A DNA stretch of 64,000 bases from Nymphaea colorata (GCF_008831285.2 NC_045141.1:19464848-19528847); one strand, 5' to 3'; positions 40,876-53,450 are shown, numbered from the stretch's first letter. Notes: a model not told the origin generated them from the letters alone. Numbers and translations: made by a program.

Positions 40876-42383
40876 GGCCCTGTTTGATGCATCGGTTAAA
40901 AACTATACGGGCGAGTGAATCAAACGCTATAAAATTTCACAGGAAAAAGTCGTACGATCGGATGAAATTTCATGCCGAAAAAAGTCCGACCTGTTGAGGT
41001 CGGACTTTTTCGCGGAGACAAAGCTCTCAATTTTTCCCCTCTTTTCCCGTCGACGCACTTCTTCCCCTCTCTCGCTGCGTCTCCTCCTCTCTTGCTCTCT
41101 TGTTCCTCTCCTCTCTCGCTGCACAGGTCTCTCCTGTCAAACCCAACGTCGCCCGCTTGCAGCCCCAGGTGAGCCCTATGCGTCTCTTTGTTGCTCTCTC
41201 ACACGCTTGTTTGGTGAAAACTCATCTTTACTTTTTTCTGTTTTTCGTACGCAGGCCTTCAATACCAACAGGAGATTTGGTCGTATCCCTCTCGGCTGCT
41301 CCTTTATTCAGGTATACCTCTCACAACAGGAAATTTACCCTGCTCTTGCTTTTAATTTCTGTTTCCTTTCCCGTATGATGGTTTTTTATCTAAGTACAGA
41401 TTGTTTGGCTTGAAGTTACTCTGTTTTTTCCGTCACTCTTTGTCTCTGTGGCTATGTTTTTGATGGTTCACTGTTGTCAAAAGGCACCCACTCCAAGCTA
41501 GCTAAGAAACCTGAATTTCCCTGCAACTGATTCTTTTTCTTTTGCTTCCTAAGTTTTTTTCCTTTCACGCTCTCTCAAATTCGTTTCCTTTAGAATTTAT
41601 TTCTAAAGACTGATCTTGGTGAAGTTTAATTTCTTTTTTTCCTCTTTTGTGATATTTGGGTTGGGTATTAGCAAGATTGGCTAAGGACCGAGGGGAGAAA
41701 TCAACTTGGCAACCTGATCAACATTGGCTTTTACATTACGTGTCTGTTTTCTTAATTGGTGAAGTTGAGGACCACATGAATGAAAAAAATAGAAATTGGT
41801 TACAGAATAGACTATGATTTTAGTTCCAAAAGTGTAAGAATTCAGAAGTACATGCTTTGTAAGGCCTCCGAAGACCACAAAAAACAAATGTTTTTCCTTA
41901 CTTTAAAGCCCTAAAAGTGACTCTGTTTGTGGTTCTTTTCTTACCTCTTTTCTCTTTGTGTCCATTTATTATGGCCCCCGTCAATCTTGTGCTATCTTTA
42001 CCACATTGATTGAGCATCTACTCCACATTGATGAGATTTATCATGTGATTGGGATGCTCTCATTTGTTTTTTTCTATGTACAAAAGGACAATTCATGTTT
42101 CAACTTGACCTCAATGACTTATCATGACCTTTACTAAGATGAAAAGATGTTCAGTTATTATAATATGTGGCGAATACTATGGGTAGATAGTTGGGCTTGA
42201 GATTTTCAAGTCTAATGGCGTTAAGGGTTATTATTGAAAGTAGTTATTCTCCTCACAGCTACTCCCCATATTTATAGGTAATTCTACCAAACACAGTTAA
42301 TTTTACCCTGCAAAAAACTATCCTGTGCACTAAACACAGTTAATTTTACCCTGCAAAAAACTTTCCTGCAATCAAACAGGGCC
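40876..42383. mobile_element. candidate 1.5 kb element with terminal inverted repeats next to SYP81
   Basis: The left end reads GGCCCTGTTTGATGCA and the right end, reverse-complemented, GGCCCTGTTTGATTGCA: 13 identical bases, then GCA after a one-base indel. Flanks are TTA (left) and TCA (right), compatible with a decayed 3-base PIF/Harbinger-type target duplication. The right end holds a 30-base subterminal sequence ('cacagttaattttaccctgc') twice at 42295-42365. No transposase frame is visible. The interior has a CT-rich block and two exon-like segments (ending 41168, and 41255-41311) bounded by AG and GT, so it may hold captured or host leader exons. Confidence 0.5.
40976..41012. repeat. strong hairpin near the left end of the TIR element
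   Basis: AAAAAGTCCGACCT, a 4-base loop GTTG, then AGGTCGGACTTTTT: a perfect 14-base stem, extendable by CG/CG around one bulged A. Confidence 0.9.
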
Positions 42384-42600
42384 TCAAATCAGAAGAGGGT
42401 AAAATTTCATTCTGTATTTTTTTTTCCAGCATTCTTTTCCATGATAAATTTACCACGTTAAATTCTTCCTGTGCATCATCCTTCCTGTTTTCAGTGTCTA
42501 CCTTTTCTTCCTTTTTGCTAGTTCGTTCCTACTTTCTTCGTAGTCTAGAATGTTATGGAAATTTGCTTGTTATCTTCTCGCAGATTTTTGTCCTCCAAGA
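42384..42600 (+). promoter_or_regulatory. leader of SYP81
   Basis: A CT/T-rich stretch ends at an acceptor-like CTTCTCGCAG (about 42583), 17 bases before the ATG at 42601. The start codon therefore probably lies in an exon preceded by a leader intron whose upstream exon would fall inside the TIR element. Confidence 0.35.
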
Positions 42601-45380
42601 ATGTCAAATATTCGGGATAGAACTAATGATTTTAGGGAACTCGTGCGTTCTGTGGCGATCTCGTTAGGGTACGATGAGGTATGTGAATTTTTTTCGGCTA
42701 GTAGTAACTTGCTTACCTTTGTAAAATTTTTTGAGAACCTTTGATCATTTGTGTTGTACTTTTGGTTAGAAACTTCATACTTAATGCCTGCATGAATTTC
42801 TTTCTGCAGTTGGTTATTGTCTTTCTATAATGTCTTGAGTTTTCCTTTCACACATTTGTGAATGGGACATTTACATTTGTTGCAGTCCAAATTGGCCGCA
42901 ATATCCACATCCTTGATCATGTCAAAGCCTCGAGAACGCTCATCATTTATTAAATCTGCACTCTTGACGGTATGCTTATGATTCTTTGTCACTACTTCAT
43001 TTTGGAGTTCTTGAGTGTGAATAGGCGATTAGATTGGGAGGTTGCGTGTTCATGACCTACCTTATTACAGGATTAGGATCTAGATGTTGGATGGGGAATT
43101 TTGCAGTAGGGAGCCCAGTCACCAATGTAATGACTTGGAAGGGATAGGAAGAATACTTTTGTACAATTCAGTCCTTAAGTATATAGAACAGAATCAAGGT
43201 TCACAGTTCATGTGTGCTCAATTAATGAGAAGTGTAAGTTTAAGATTGTAATTCCGTTTATGCAAGAGCATGATGTTCAGGTTTTTTAACAATGTTCAGT
43301 TGTTGGCAATTGCACCTCTGGCATTGATTACATGATTCTGGTTTGGACGTTAGCCTGCTCTTCGTATGTGGGTAGCTCCTAATAAATTGATTGTCCATGC
43401 ATGAATGGTTGCGTAATGAAATTGTTCGAAGTGCTTTTGTTTACAGTTTTCTCATGTTTATGAATTTTTTTGTTGCTTAGCTTCAAAGCATTGATGAATT
43501 GGAAAGGTTTATTGTGAAGCATCGGAAGGATTACATTGAGCCACATCGGGCCACTGAGCAGGAACGAGACAGCATTGAGCATGAAGTGAGTTGCATTCTA
43601 GATTCCACTGTCAAATATTAAACATTATTGCTTCAGTGCTGTATAAAATCACCAACTTTTTGTACGACTCCCATAAAAATGCAAGACATTTTTTATCTTC
43701 TTAATTCTTATCCTATTCTATTCCATTGCAAGGCTGACAAGACTGCTTAAGAGGGAATATTGTTTGAGGATGTGAACTGATCTTCAGGCAACACGTATAT
43801 GGCAAACATTTTGCCTAGATAAGAGAATCCTTTGTGTCTATAGAGAAACCTTGTTCAGCTTTCACAAAAATTACATCTCAATCAAGGGACCCGGTAAAGG
43901 GAGACATCATGTGGTTTTTTAAAACTTTTTAAGGCTTGGATGGCATTTCTTCGTGAATTTCCCCAAAGAAGTTTCTTGTTGTATAATTCATTTTAGTTTC
44001 CTATTAGTTCTTATATTTTTATCTTTAGTTATTTTTGCACTTTTTTCCTTTCTTCAACATGTTACAGTGTGCTCTAAATGTAGTTCTGTTCTGTTTGCGA
44101 AATTATAGTAATATTTTATAGTTTATACCTTCTTTTTTTTAGAAGATATCTAATATTCATATGCTTGTGACTTGTTTTACATTTTGAATCTAATGTCTTC
44201 ACTCTGCGCAGGTTGGGGTATTCATAAAAACATGCAAAGAACAAATTGATATTCTAAAAGATACCATAAATGTTGATGACAAGAAGAACTCAAGATTGTG
44301 GCTGAGTAACCAAGTTCATCCTCATGCAGATGTAATAGCTCACAAGCATGGTGTGGTATGGTTGATGTTCCCTATTTGTTTCTGCTGGTAAAAGTAATGG
44401 AACATTGATTTCATAAGAGCAGCTTATGGACCAAATTCTTGTTCATGTTGACCATCTTCTTTACTATTAGCCTTTGTTCTACCCTTAAACTGCATCTTTT
44501 TTCCAACTTGTGATGTGTTTGGTCCTTAGAGATGCCATTGCTTACATGTACAAAATTGCTTACACATATCATGCCAAATGCCATCACTGCAGTCACTTCT
44601 GTGAGAAACATGAGATATCTAAGTTGGCTGACTTTGAATAATGGTCTACCATACATAATTTAGACTAGTGTGTTGTTGATGTACACAAAATATTTTCTAA
44701 AGTGGTTCCTCTATCAGGAGTGAGGTTCAAATCAGGCTGTATATTTTCTACTGAAAAATAAATTATTACTATTACTTTTTTTTTCTGTAAGTCCACTTCC
44801 AGACATTCATTGAGCTTAAACCAGGGAAAGTAAGAAAGAATCATCACCATTCTTTTTTTTGTTTTTGGTTAGATTCTGAATGTTATTCTGTGAATCTGGT
44901 TACAAGCAATTGGTTTCCATCATGTATTTTATTTGTAGAGAGCAGACTTTTTCATGAGAATTGAGTAGAGAACATCATGGTTGATTTTCACTAACGAAAT
45001 GGTATTTTATGACATGATGTCATGATCTGCCTTGCTGTGGTGTTGTTCAATGCTTGACCTAGGCTCAAGCCTGGTGTTTAGCTTGTCCTTGTTAAGCGTT
45101 AGTCCAGGCTTGTTTGAGAGCTTGAACAAGCGATGAGCCTAGCTTGACAAGGAGTGCAAGCTAAGTGAAGGTTGACGAGTCTGTCCAAGTCTCCAAATAA
45201 TATAGTTAGGTTTCTTTGATAGTATTTCAGAGAAAGTGGGCCTAGTATAATTGTTAGATCTTGCACCTGGTAAGTAATGGGTTCAATTCTTGCCTCACTC
45301 GTGCTTTAGAATAGGGCTCTTTTTCCAATGATAATCACATGCTCAATTTTAGACTGAGTCATACCCATGCAGTGGTTGCT

Positions 45381-45473
<93 letters not shown>

Positions 45474-48400
45474 CATATATATATACGAGAGAGAGAGAGA
45501 GAGGGTTCTTATTGCCTAGGCTCTTCTTGAACCTGGCTCTTTTGCTGGGCTGCACTGCATACATAAATATGTTTGCATGTGCATGTGTCTGCATATAAAG
45601 GTTTATGTTTATTGAAGATGAAATATAAACGTTGAAATACGTCTTCCTTCTCCTTCAAAATATATGCAAGAAGTTTTATCTCATTTTGTAAAGTGCTTTT
45701 TTTTCAGAGGATGGTCTTAATGGCTCTGATGTCCTCAAAGAACGTAAAAAATTATGACCATGTTTCATGACAAGATTAGACTTTGTCTGAGAATTGGGCT
45801 TCCATGATTCTTATTGATTACCATTGGAACTATTTTCGATCTAGTTGTTTCTTTTTTACGGGTTCTCTGTTGGCAGGTGCCAGGGTGTCTGTTGGTGATG
45901 CAATGATTTTTTGTATTACTTCCCTGTTTTCAATTAGATGCAACAATCGGGGAAAAAAACAATGCTGAGTCCAATTAGTTGTTTGATATCGTTGTCATTC
46001 TTACTCTGGTTTTTAAATTATCTAAACTTGACCAAGGCAACTGTCAGTGACGCAATGATCTTTTAAATATATTTACCTGTTTTCATTGGAGGCAACAAAT
46101 AAAAAGAAAAAAAGGAGGGGGTGTCCCAGAAGAAGTTGGATGCTCTAATGATTGATAATGTTGATACAGGTAAAGAAACTGTAACACAAGGATGATAAGT
46201 TTTGTCCAATGAAGAAAGAAGTGAAAATCAAGTAGTTTAAAAGTGAACGGCTTTCTGGTACTATTGCTTACTGAGTGACTCATGACTGCAAGTCATTTCT
46301 GCTGTAGTGAAGAGAAGAAAAAGATCAAAGACAGGTCCTTGGTGTTTTAGTGATTGCAGTAGATGAGTCAGGATTGCCATAATATATACTGCTTGAGTTG
46401 AATGCTATTTTTCTGGTGGATCAATTTTTCATGTTTCATGTTTTTTGGGGCAATCACATCGGGTTTTTCTTGTTAGGCTTGTAATACAGTTAAATGGCAG
46501 AAGCCAAGAAATTTGTTTCTCCACTTTGGTGATGCTGGCATGCCTTTGATTGTATTGGTGACCAGTGTATCAGCTGGCCTTCGCAAGAAAGCATTTAATG
46601 GTCCTGGTGGAAGTGTATGATGCATTCTACTGCTAATGTACCATCTATGTCACACAGACATGCCTGAAAGGGCGCTAAACCTGTATCAACATGCTAGACA
46701 TACATGGTATGGGATATGGCTTGGACATGGCAAACTCTTGTTTTGTAATTTTTCGTTTAATTGTTTATAAATATGAATGTACATAATGAATATATGCATT
46801 TGTTTACTTTAAATATTATTTTGTGTGTGTGTGGGCGACTGGGTGTATAAGGCTGTGTCCTGCAGCTGAGTTTTGAAAATTACGTTGTATCTGGGTCCAC
46901 ACCTGCATCCTTGTCTGCATCCATGTGACAGAACCTACCACAATGGTCTACCTTTTTTCCCACTCAGGCACCAACCCATTTTTCCTGCCCTATGCATAAC
47001 CTCAATTGTGAACTACAATTAGTATGTTCTTTGTGGATGTTCCTCTTTCTAATTGTGGGTCATCTAATTGCAGGTTTTAATTTTAAGTGAGCGGCTTCAT
47101 TCTGTCACATCACTGTTTGATCAACTGAGGGCAATTCGTTTCCAGGATGCTATTGACAAAGCAATGCCAAGAAGGTTGCGGCGTAGAAATGTGAAAACAG
47201 TTTCTGCAGAAAGCTCGGAACCTGCTGATCTTATGGACAATCAAAGTGGGAAGCTTCAGCCAGAATTTGTCAATGTCCAGCAGCAAGTCTTGGATGATGA
47301 AACACGTGCTCTACAGGTTCTTAGGTGTTCCATGAAATGACCTTATGGAATTTCTTTTAGCAATGTGATCTCTTGTATTTCATGAGATTTATTCGAGTTC
47401 GTTTTAATGTCTCTGCAGTTGGAATTATCTAGCCTTCTGGATGCGGTTCAAGAGACTGAAACTAAGATGATTGAAATGTCAGCATTAAATCACCTTATGT
47501 CCACCCATGTGCTCCAACAAGCCCAGCAGATTGAATATCTCTATGAACAGGTTGGTGTTTGTATTTATGATGGGCTCGTATACTTCAAGTTCAAACGTAG
47601 TGCTTATGCTTTGTTCATAAAAAAAGGAGCTTCTTTCCAGTTTCGTCCTTGACATATAGGCAATTTATACATTTGTATGGTTGACACCCTGGCATTTACA
47701 TATTTGAGACAAATTCATCTATTTGCTAAGCAGCTTTCTATGGTCTTGTGCTTACCAAATGGATTGATATCATTTGGAAAAAGACTTGTTCTGTTCTATT
47801 GACATGTTTTTCTTATTTTTTAAGACTGTCATTTCATGAAAGAAGAGTTTTAGTTGACACGTTTAACCTCAAGGACTAATTTGGAATTCTCAAGTTGATG
47901 GCAGGGATGGGTTTTGTTAATGGAAATAAGACAGATTAATTTGTTTGAATTTAAGTCGAGGTTGGATTCAGAAATAACACAAAAAGATTATGTTTCGTCA
48001 TTTTCCAGATAAATTGCAGTCTTCGGAGCAGGTGGTTCTTGTACCGATGATGTAATCTCCAAGGTTTCCCTTTTCAGCTTTAGGGGGTTGTGTTATTTTC
48101 ACTAGTGAGTATAAAGTATAAGCCAGTAAAGTCCAGGTTTAGGTTCTCTGTTCGTATTGAATGACCAACTGTGGAAAGTCTGCTTTCTCTTAGCAATGAT
48201 AAGAAACTTTGGTGCTGAGTTGTAGCGTCCAGTTGAATGATTTGAAAACAATAATCAGAATCATCTATCAGATTTGTGTGGAGATCTCATTAATTAACGT
48301 TATTTCTCTATTTAAATCATAAATTTTATAGAAGAGTTCTGGTTTTGCCACAAATAGCTGCCTGCTTAACATGTTTTCTTATTCTTGAGTTCAGGCGCTT

Positions 48401-48655
48401 GAGTTCAATACATGGGTTATGCCCCCAGCCTGCATATAGGAATATAACAAATGGAAATGCCGGTACTTGATTTTCTCCCTTTTACTGATATTTTTCTTGG
48501 TGTACTTTCAGGCGGTTCAGGCAACGAGTAACGTAGTTCTTGGCAACAAGGAGATTTCAAAAGCAATTGAGCGCAACCGTAGCAGTCGCACATTTCTTTT
48601 GTTGTTCTTCATAGTTCTTCCATTGTCTCTTCTGTTTCTTGATTGGTATCAATAG
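42601..48655 (+). CDS. SYP81: syntaxin-18-type Qa-SNARE (SYP81)
   Basis: Seven exons: 42601-42678, 42886-42969, 43481-43585, 44212-44355, 47074-47316, 47419-47550, 48512-48655. All are multiples of 3 with phase-0 introns, giving 309 residues, the usual size of plant SYP81. The N-terminus (MSNIRDRTNDFRELV) is the syntaxin-18 N-terminal domain. AHKHGVVLILSERLHSVT and RFQDAIDKAMPRR in the middle match the family closely. The SNARE helix runs about 209-270 (DDETRALQ... ALNHLMSTHVLQQAQQIEYLYEQ), followed by a 20-residue C-terminal membrane anchor (TFLLLFFIVLPLSLLFLDWY) with a 1-residue lumenal tail. Family knowledge: an ER Qa-SNARE acting with SEC20, USE1-type and SEC22 SNAREs and the MAG2/Dsl1 tether in Golgi-to-ER transport. 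Intron 4 (2.7 kb) has accumulated repeats. No defect is seen. Confidence 0.95.
45236..45320 (+). mobile_element. tRNA-like SINE head in SYP81 intron 4
   Basis: GGCCTAGTATAATTG resembles a pol III A box, and GGTTCAATTCTTGCC, about 40 bases later, resembles a B box. The intervening 'ttagatcttgcacctggtaa' is typical of tRNA-derived plant SINEs. No target duplication or clear 3' tail was identified, so this is a candidate fragment only. Confidence 0.35.
45383..45502. repeat. (CT)n-(AT)n-(GA)n palindromic microsatellite in SYP81 intron 4
   Basis: About 37 CT units run into about 10 AT-type units, then about 9 GA units, so the CT and GA arms are reverse complements and could fold into a long hairpin in the pre-mRNA. 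Confidence 0.92.
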
Positions 48656-51029
48656 GACAGCATATTTTTTGTTCGATTTCTTAGTGGTGAAATCTTACAA
48701 ATGCCATCGTCTTCCGGTCTTTCAAGTACTGTTGGGTTTCTGAGTGGCATGAAAGAAGAAGAAGCAGATACTGCATTGGACTGAACTATATGTTTTGGTA
48801 GTCCAAGTATTCCAATTACAGTATAAACGACCAGGTTGGAATGGAAACCAATCAGGTGTGCTCATCAAAGTGGATCTCTGAAGGTGCTCAAGGGATTTTG
48901 AATAGCGTTTTGAGATCCACCAGTAATGGGCGCTGGATCTAGCTATGCGCAAACTATACTAGCAGATGAACCCGCATCCCGTGGCTTATGGTGCAGCTCC
49001 GACTCATTGGCCCATCCCCAATTATTATCGGGAAACAAATTTTTGAGAAAGTTTCATCAATTTCACGATTGTTGCCATCTTCCAAATCAAATGTATACTA
49101 GTTGCTGATTTTGGTTATTCATGACTTCTAAAGAGGCGGGTCGGGGATATTCAGCAAAAACTTGGTGAAGCTGACCGACCTACCTACCCGACTAATCAAG
49201 ACCTTGCCAACAATCACCAGTTCATTTAAAATGTTAAAACGGTTCAAATATCATAATTTGGTGGAAATGTCTACCGAAACTGGATATTTTCTCGTTCTTT
49301 AATCGGCAAAAGCTGAGCAAAAAATTGATTAACAAATGCACAAGAAAGTCATGCAAAAATGAAAAAATTTAGAGATGGAAGAAAGAAAAAAAAAAAAAAT
49401 CAGTTGTTTAGGGAGATCCAGGCTATGACCGCCACCACCCTGGTATAGTGCCAAAATTCATTGCCTTCACTGTCTGGGCAAGGTACTTTTCCGGCACTAA
49501 GTTTCTTGTTCATAATCTCAAAGCCCGGCCGTACTATTTTCTGCAAAATGTCGCATAGAGTCGAGTTTTTTCCAGAAACGACAATGAACATGCATAATTC
49601 CATGGCCATGTATCCTCGTTTTAGTGGATATAAACTGCGAAAGCACCTCCAGATTCATTTCGGTGTAGTATTTTGGCACTAAATTTCCCTCTTTCTTGGA
49701 GGCGTACCTTTCCTTGAAATTTTTACATAAAATCTTCTTAATTGCTAAATGCTCTTGCACCACACACAAACATGATTTCTACGAAAATCCTGTTGATGGT
49801 GTAATCTTGATTCTTTGAATACACGATCAGCTGCTGAAATCCTGGTTTTTTCGTGTATAATCTTCAAATCTGTGAACAAGAATCATGAACAGAATATTAA
49901 AAGTACTTCAAGCTTCTGTTGACAGTACCAAACTTTTCGGCTGGAAATTCAGAAAAGGTTGTTTCGTTTGTTAAAATGGTCTGGGCCTTATCTTTCAAAA
50001 GGGTTTTAAAAGAACTCACGGTTAGTGTTCGATGATGGTGACCAGGCGTTGAAACCAAGCAATAGTGTAAGTAGGGCTGCCAGTGGATACTCGATACCTT
50101 GCCCGACGGGGGACCGGGCTTGGGTACCATAAGCCCACTTGTTGGACTTATCTTATCAAGCCCGAATTTGGCATAATATAAATATAATGGAAAACTTCTT
50201 CAGGCTTGCAATTTAACGTTTGTTTCATTAGAAGAACATTGAAAAGAGATATTATGTTTATGTACAAGACTAAGAAAATGTGATTTCAAAGATTTATAAA
50301 TAATTCTACGCTGTGAGTTTCATTGACATTTGTTATGAGGACTTTACAACAAACATTGAGTTATTTATTTTTTATATATATCCATTGGTTCTGTTGGGTT
50401 TCTCTAAGCGTTCTGCCCTCAACCTATTCCAGTTTCTATCGAGGAAGGGAAGCCCCTCGACCCTCAAACACCATAGTTATTCGATTAGAGCATGTGTGTG
50501 TTTGTTATAATTAGAATTTTCTCTTTCTTTTCTAAGTTCATTTCAATTTTGTGATAGTCAATAGTAATGACATACAATTTTTTGTATGGATAATGACATA
50601 TAATTGCATTTTTTATATGAAAAATGACATACAATTTTTTGTATAGATAATGATATATAATTTCATTTTTTATATGATCAGCACTAATAACATATAATTG
50701 CCATTTCTCCTTATCATCAAATCCTTTCCTTTCTTCCTTTCAATAATCTTCTTTCCTTTCCTTAAGTTCCTTTTTGTCTCTGGTATCGGAACTACAAGGA
50801 TCTTTCATTTATTGCCGCCTTTTCTTTTTTCAGATCGGATCGGACAAACACGAACATGATATGAATGGAATACCTCCACTACTAGTACGAAAGATGATAT
50901 ATTGATAGATATTAGAAGTTGCATGCATATATATTCAATTTTGTATATATACTTCTACCACATAATGCAAATAGTTTGTATGAGGTTTTATGAGAATGCA
51001 TCTCTAAATGTAACATTCAGTCAAAGTTA
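48656..51029. other. 3' region of SYP81 and intergenic DNA
   Basis: 48656 to about 48960 is likely 3' UTR. 49242-49442 is a dispersed repeat shared with 57165-57350. On the minus strand 49430-49770 is open in two overlapping frames with no recognised domain; it might be a decayed gene, but I could not match it. 50060-50170 contains CGGGCTTG/AAGCCC words of a common plant dispersed repeat. 50570-50700 has a short imperfect repeat of 'atgacatataatttgcattttttata'. Confidence 0.45.
49242..49442. repeat. dispersed repeat, copy 1
   Basis: Shares AAATATCATAATTTGG, TCTACCGAAA and GGAGATCCAGGCTATGA, in the same order and spacing, with 57165-57350. The copy here is longer by an A-rich insertion. Confidence 0.8.
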
Positions 51030-52080
51030 TTTTCTATTACCACCAACAATTGTTCGATCAATGATAACACAATAACTACATTGAAAAAGAACTTAAGAAG
51101 AAGAAATCTTATTTCGATGAAGGGCATCATTTGCATATTGGTTGTGGTGCACATATTTTAAATCTTATGGTTCAAGATGTTATGCAAGATCTGCATGATA
51201 CAATTTCAAAAATTCATGAAAGTTAAATATGTAAATGGATAACAAAAGCGATTACATACTTTTAAGGTTTATATAAAGACAGTGGACTTGAATTGTACAA
51301 AAAAATTAACCTATGATGTTCCAACTCAATAAAACTTTACATATGTCATGTTGAGAGATACATTGTTTTACAAAAATATCCCAACTATATAAATTTGTCC
51401 TCTGAAGATGAATGGTCTTATGTAACTTCTTTGTGCCAGTTTTTGAAGCTATTTTGTAATGTTACAAATATCTTCTCTACCACTAGACATGTAAAAACTA
51501 ATGTAGTTTTCGAAAAAATACAAAAGATATACGAACATTTGTGTATACATTGTGTCGCAGATAATGATCATATAAGGTTACTTGGCAAACAAAATGTAAA
51601 AAAAAATTTGACAAATACTAGAAAAAAAAAACTACAATGTCTTCCTTACAATGACATTTGTTTTAGATCCTATGTCCAAATTGGAGTATTTGAAGTATTT
51701 GTTTGGGAGTTTGAATAAGTTGATGCAATGGTACAATATGGTACAAACGATGAAGAAAATGAAAATGCAAACAATGCCATAGTGAAAGTTAAAGAAAATA
51801 GAGATTTTTTAAGAGATGTTCTTCACATATCACATGAGTTCTACATCTCCTCTAAAACCTTGGTGAAAGGTAAATGAAAGTAAATATAAAGTTTTATTGA
51901 AAATGACTTGAGATATATTGGCAATTCCTATATCTACAGTTGCATCTTAGTCTGCATTCAGTGTAGTTGGAAGAAACGTTAATAATTATCGATGTTAATC
52001 ATTCCTAAAACTACTGAAGCACTAATTTGCATACAGAATTGGATTTGTGATGAAGACGATTTATGCGAAAAGTAAGATTC
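51030..52080 (+). pseudogene. decayed hAT transposase (Ac / RICESLEEPER type)
   Basis: Scattered frames on the plus strand give, in order, the pieces of an hAT transposase. NNCSINDNT at about 51045 is the catalytic-domain segment. HIGCGAHILNLMVQD at about 51135 is the conserved CAAHILNLIV block. LSSEDEWSYVTSLCQFLKLF with FSTTRHV is at 51395-51500. DILAIPISTVAS*SAFSVVGR at about 51905-51975 is the C-terminal dimerisation (hATC) motif, with the usual Glu replaced by a stop, and an ICIQNWI-like end is at about 52030. Several stops and frame changes mean no function. The N-terminal BED zinc finger and terminal inverted repeats were not identified. Confidence 0.85.
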
Positions 52081-53040
52081 TCATTGTTTAATGCTAGATT
52101 TTAATCATTCCTTTTGTTTTTCGTGATATAATAACATTATAGTTTGCTTGTGATAATATATTTTTGTAGTTTTGAAGATAAGAAGGAATCTTCTAGTGAC
52201 TAATGATAATTCTTCATTGCAATAAACCTTTTGCATTTTGTGTGTTTCAGTTTGCTATTTAATATTTGTTACATGTTATTTTTATGTATTTTGTAGAATA
52301 ACCATTAAAAATGTTTTGCAGGATAAATGATGAAATGAAGCCATATAATATAAGTATTGGTGAAAATCGAGGTTTAACTATTATGCAATTATGTTAATGG
52401 TTGAGGAACAAAAATTTATTAATGTCATTGTTAGTCTTAAAACCACTTGTGGATTGCACTTTGTCTAATGTTTTTATGTTGGACGTGTTGATTAAAAGTT
52501 TGTATTTTTTTTTGTTAATGGTATATCAACGAGGATCATATCACCCAGAATACATATTTAAACAATATGTGTAATTGGGAGCCCTATATTGGCTCGTATT
52601 CTAGATGTGGCATGTTGGCCCTCTCATATCTTTTTGGTCATTGCATAACCTTGTGCTTGATGGTACACTTAATTCAAAGCAGTGAGGTTCTTATATTCTA
52701 ATAACTATACTATGTAACTATACTATGTAACTATGTCTTTTTCTTTTTTTCATCTTATGTTGGCTCCTCATATCCTTTCATTTTCTTTTGTGTCTTTGGG
52801 GACCGTGTATCTCTTATGACCTAGTTTTATTTGGTGTACTTCGTATGTACTGTATGTTACTAATCACTGCTCCACCCACCTTCCCCTAAAAAGCCCGACT
52901 CGACCCGTTAATAATCAGGCTGGGCAGAGCTTCGAGCATAAACTCCAGCCCGAGGCCCGAGGTTTCACAAGGCCAGCCCGGCCCAACGTCCAACCTTAAC
53001 TGTAGGAGAGGCAACAAGTCGCAAGGCTGCTTTATTCGTT
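52081..53040. other. intergenic DNA
   Basis: AT-rich, no gene recognised. 52885-53005 contains a GC-rich patch of CCCGA/CGAGGCCCG words like those at 18.3 and 50.1 kb. Confidence 0.45.
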
Positions 53041-53049
53041 AATTTTTTT

Positions 53050-53450
53050 TTTTTACATTAAAGACTTAATTTAGACCTGTTCCCCCTTATGATTTATATT
53101 CTATCCATGTCAATCATCAATCTTGTTAGAATATTTAAAATTTTTCTTCGAATTTTTTGGCTGACCTGACCGAGTAAACGCCTTGAATCCAACTAAGCCA
53201 GCTCTTACTTGGCAAAATGTCATTTTCATTGTCAAGGGAGGACCATGACGCGACGGTACGTAGCAGAAAGTTAATTCTTTTCACATTAAAAAGAACTTAA
53301 TTAAGACTTTTTTAGACTTTTGTATGATTTACATTCTGTACATGTCGATTAGCAATCTCGTTTTAATATTTTAAGTGTTTTTGGAGATCTGACCGAGTAA
53401 AAGTCTCCAATTCCTAGCCAGCTCTTTTTGCCAGAATGTCACATTCATTT
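53050..53450. repeat. two tandem copies of a ~230-base unit upstream of gene C
   Basis: Both copies contain, in order, CATTAAA, TTAGAC, TATGATTTA-ATTCT, CATGTC, CAATCT, GACCGAGTAAA, CCAGCTCTT and AATGTCA-TTCATT: about 53050-53240 and 53282-53450. Gene D has the same promoter region, with its first unit interrupted (see 58401-58816). Confidence 0.8.

Noticed and set aside
49400..49769. Overlapping minus-strand frames after SYP81
   Set aside because: They could be a frameshifted relic, but I could not identify a family and part of the stretch is a dispersed repeat.
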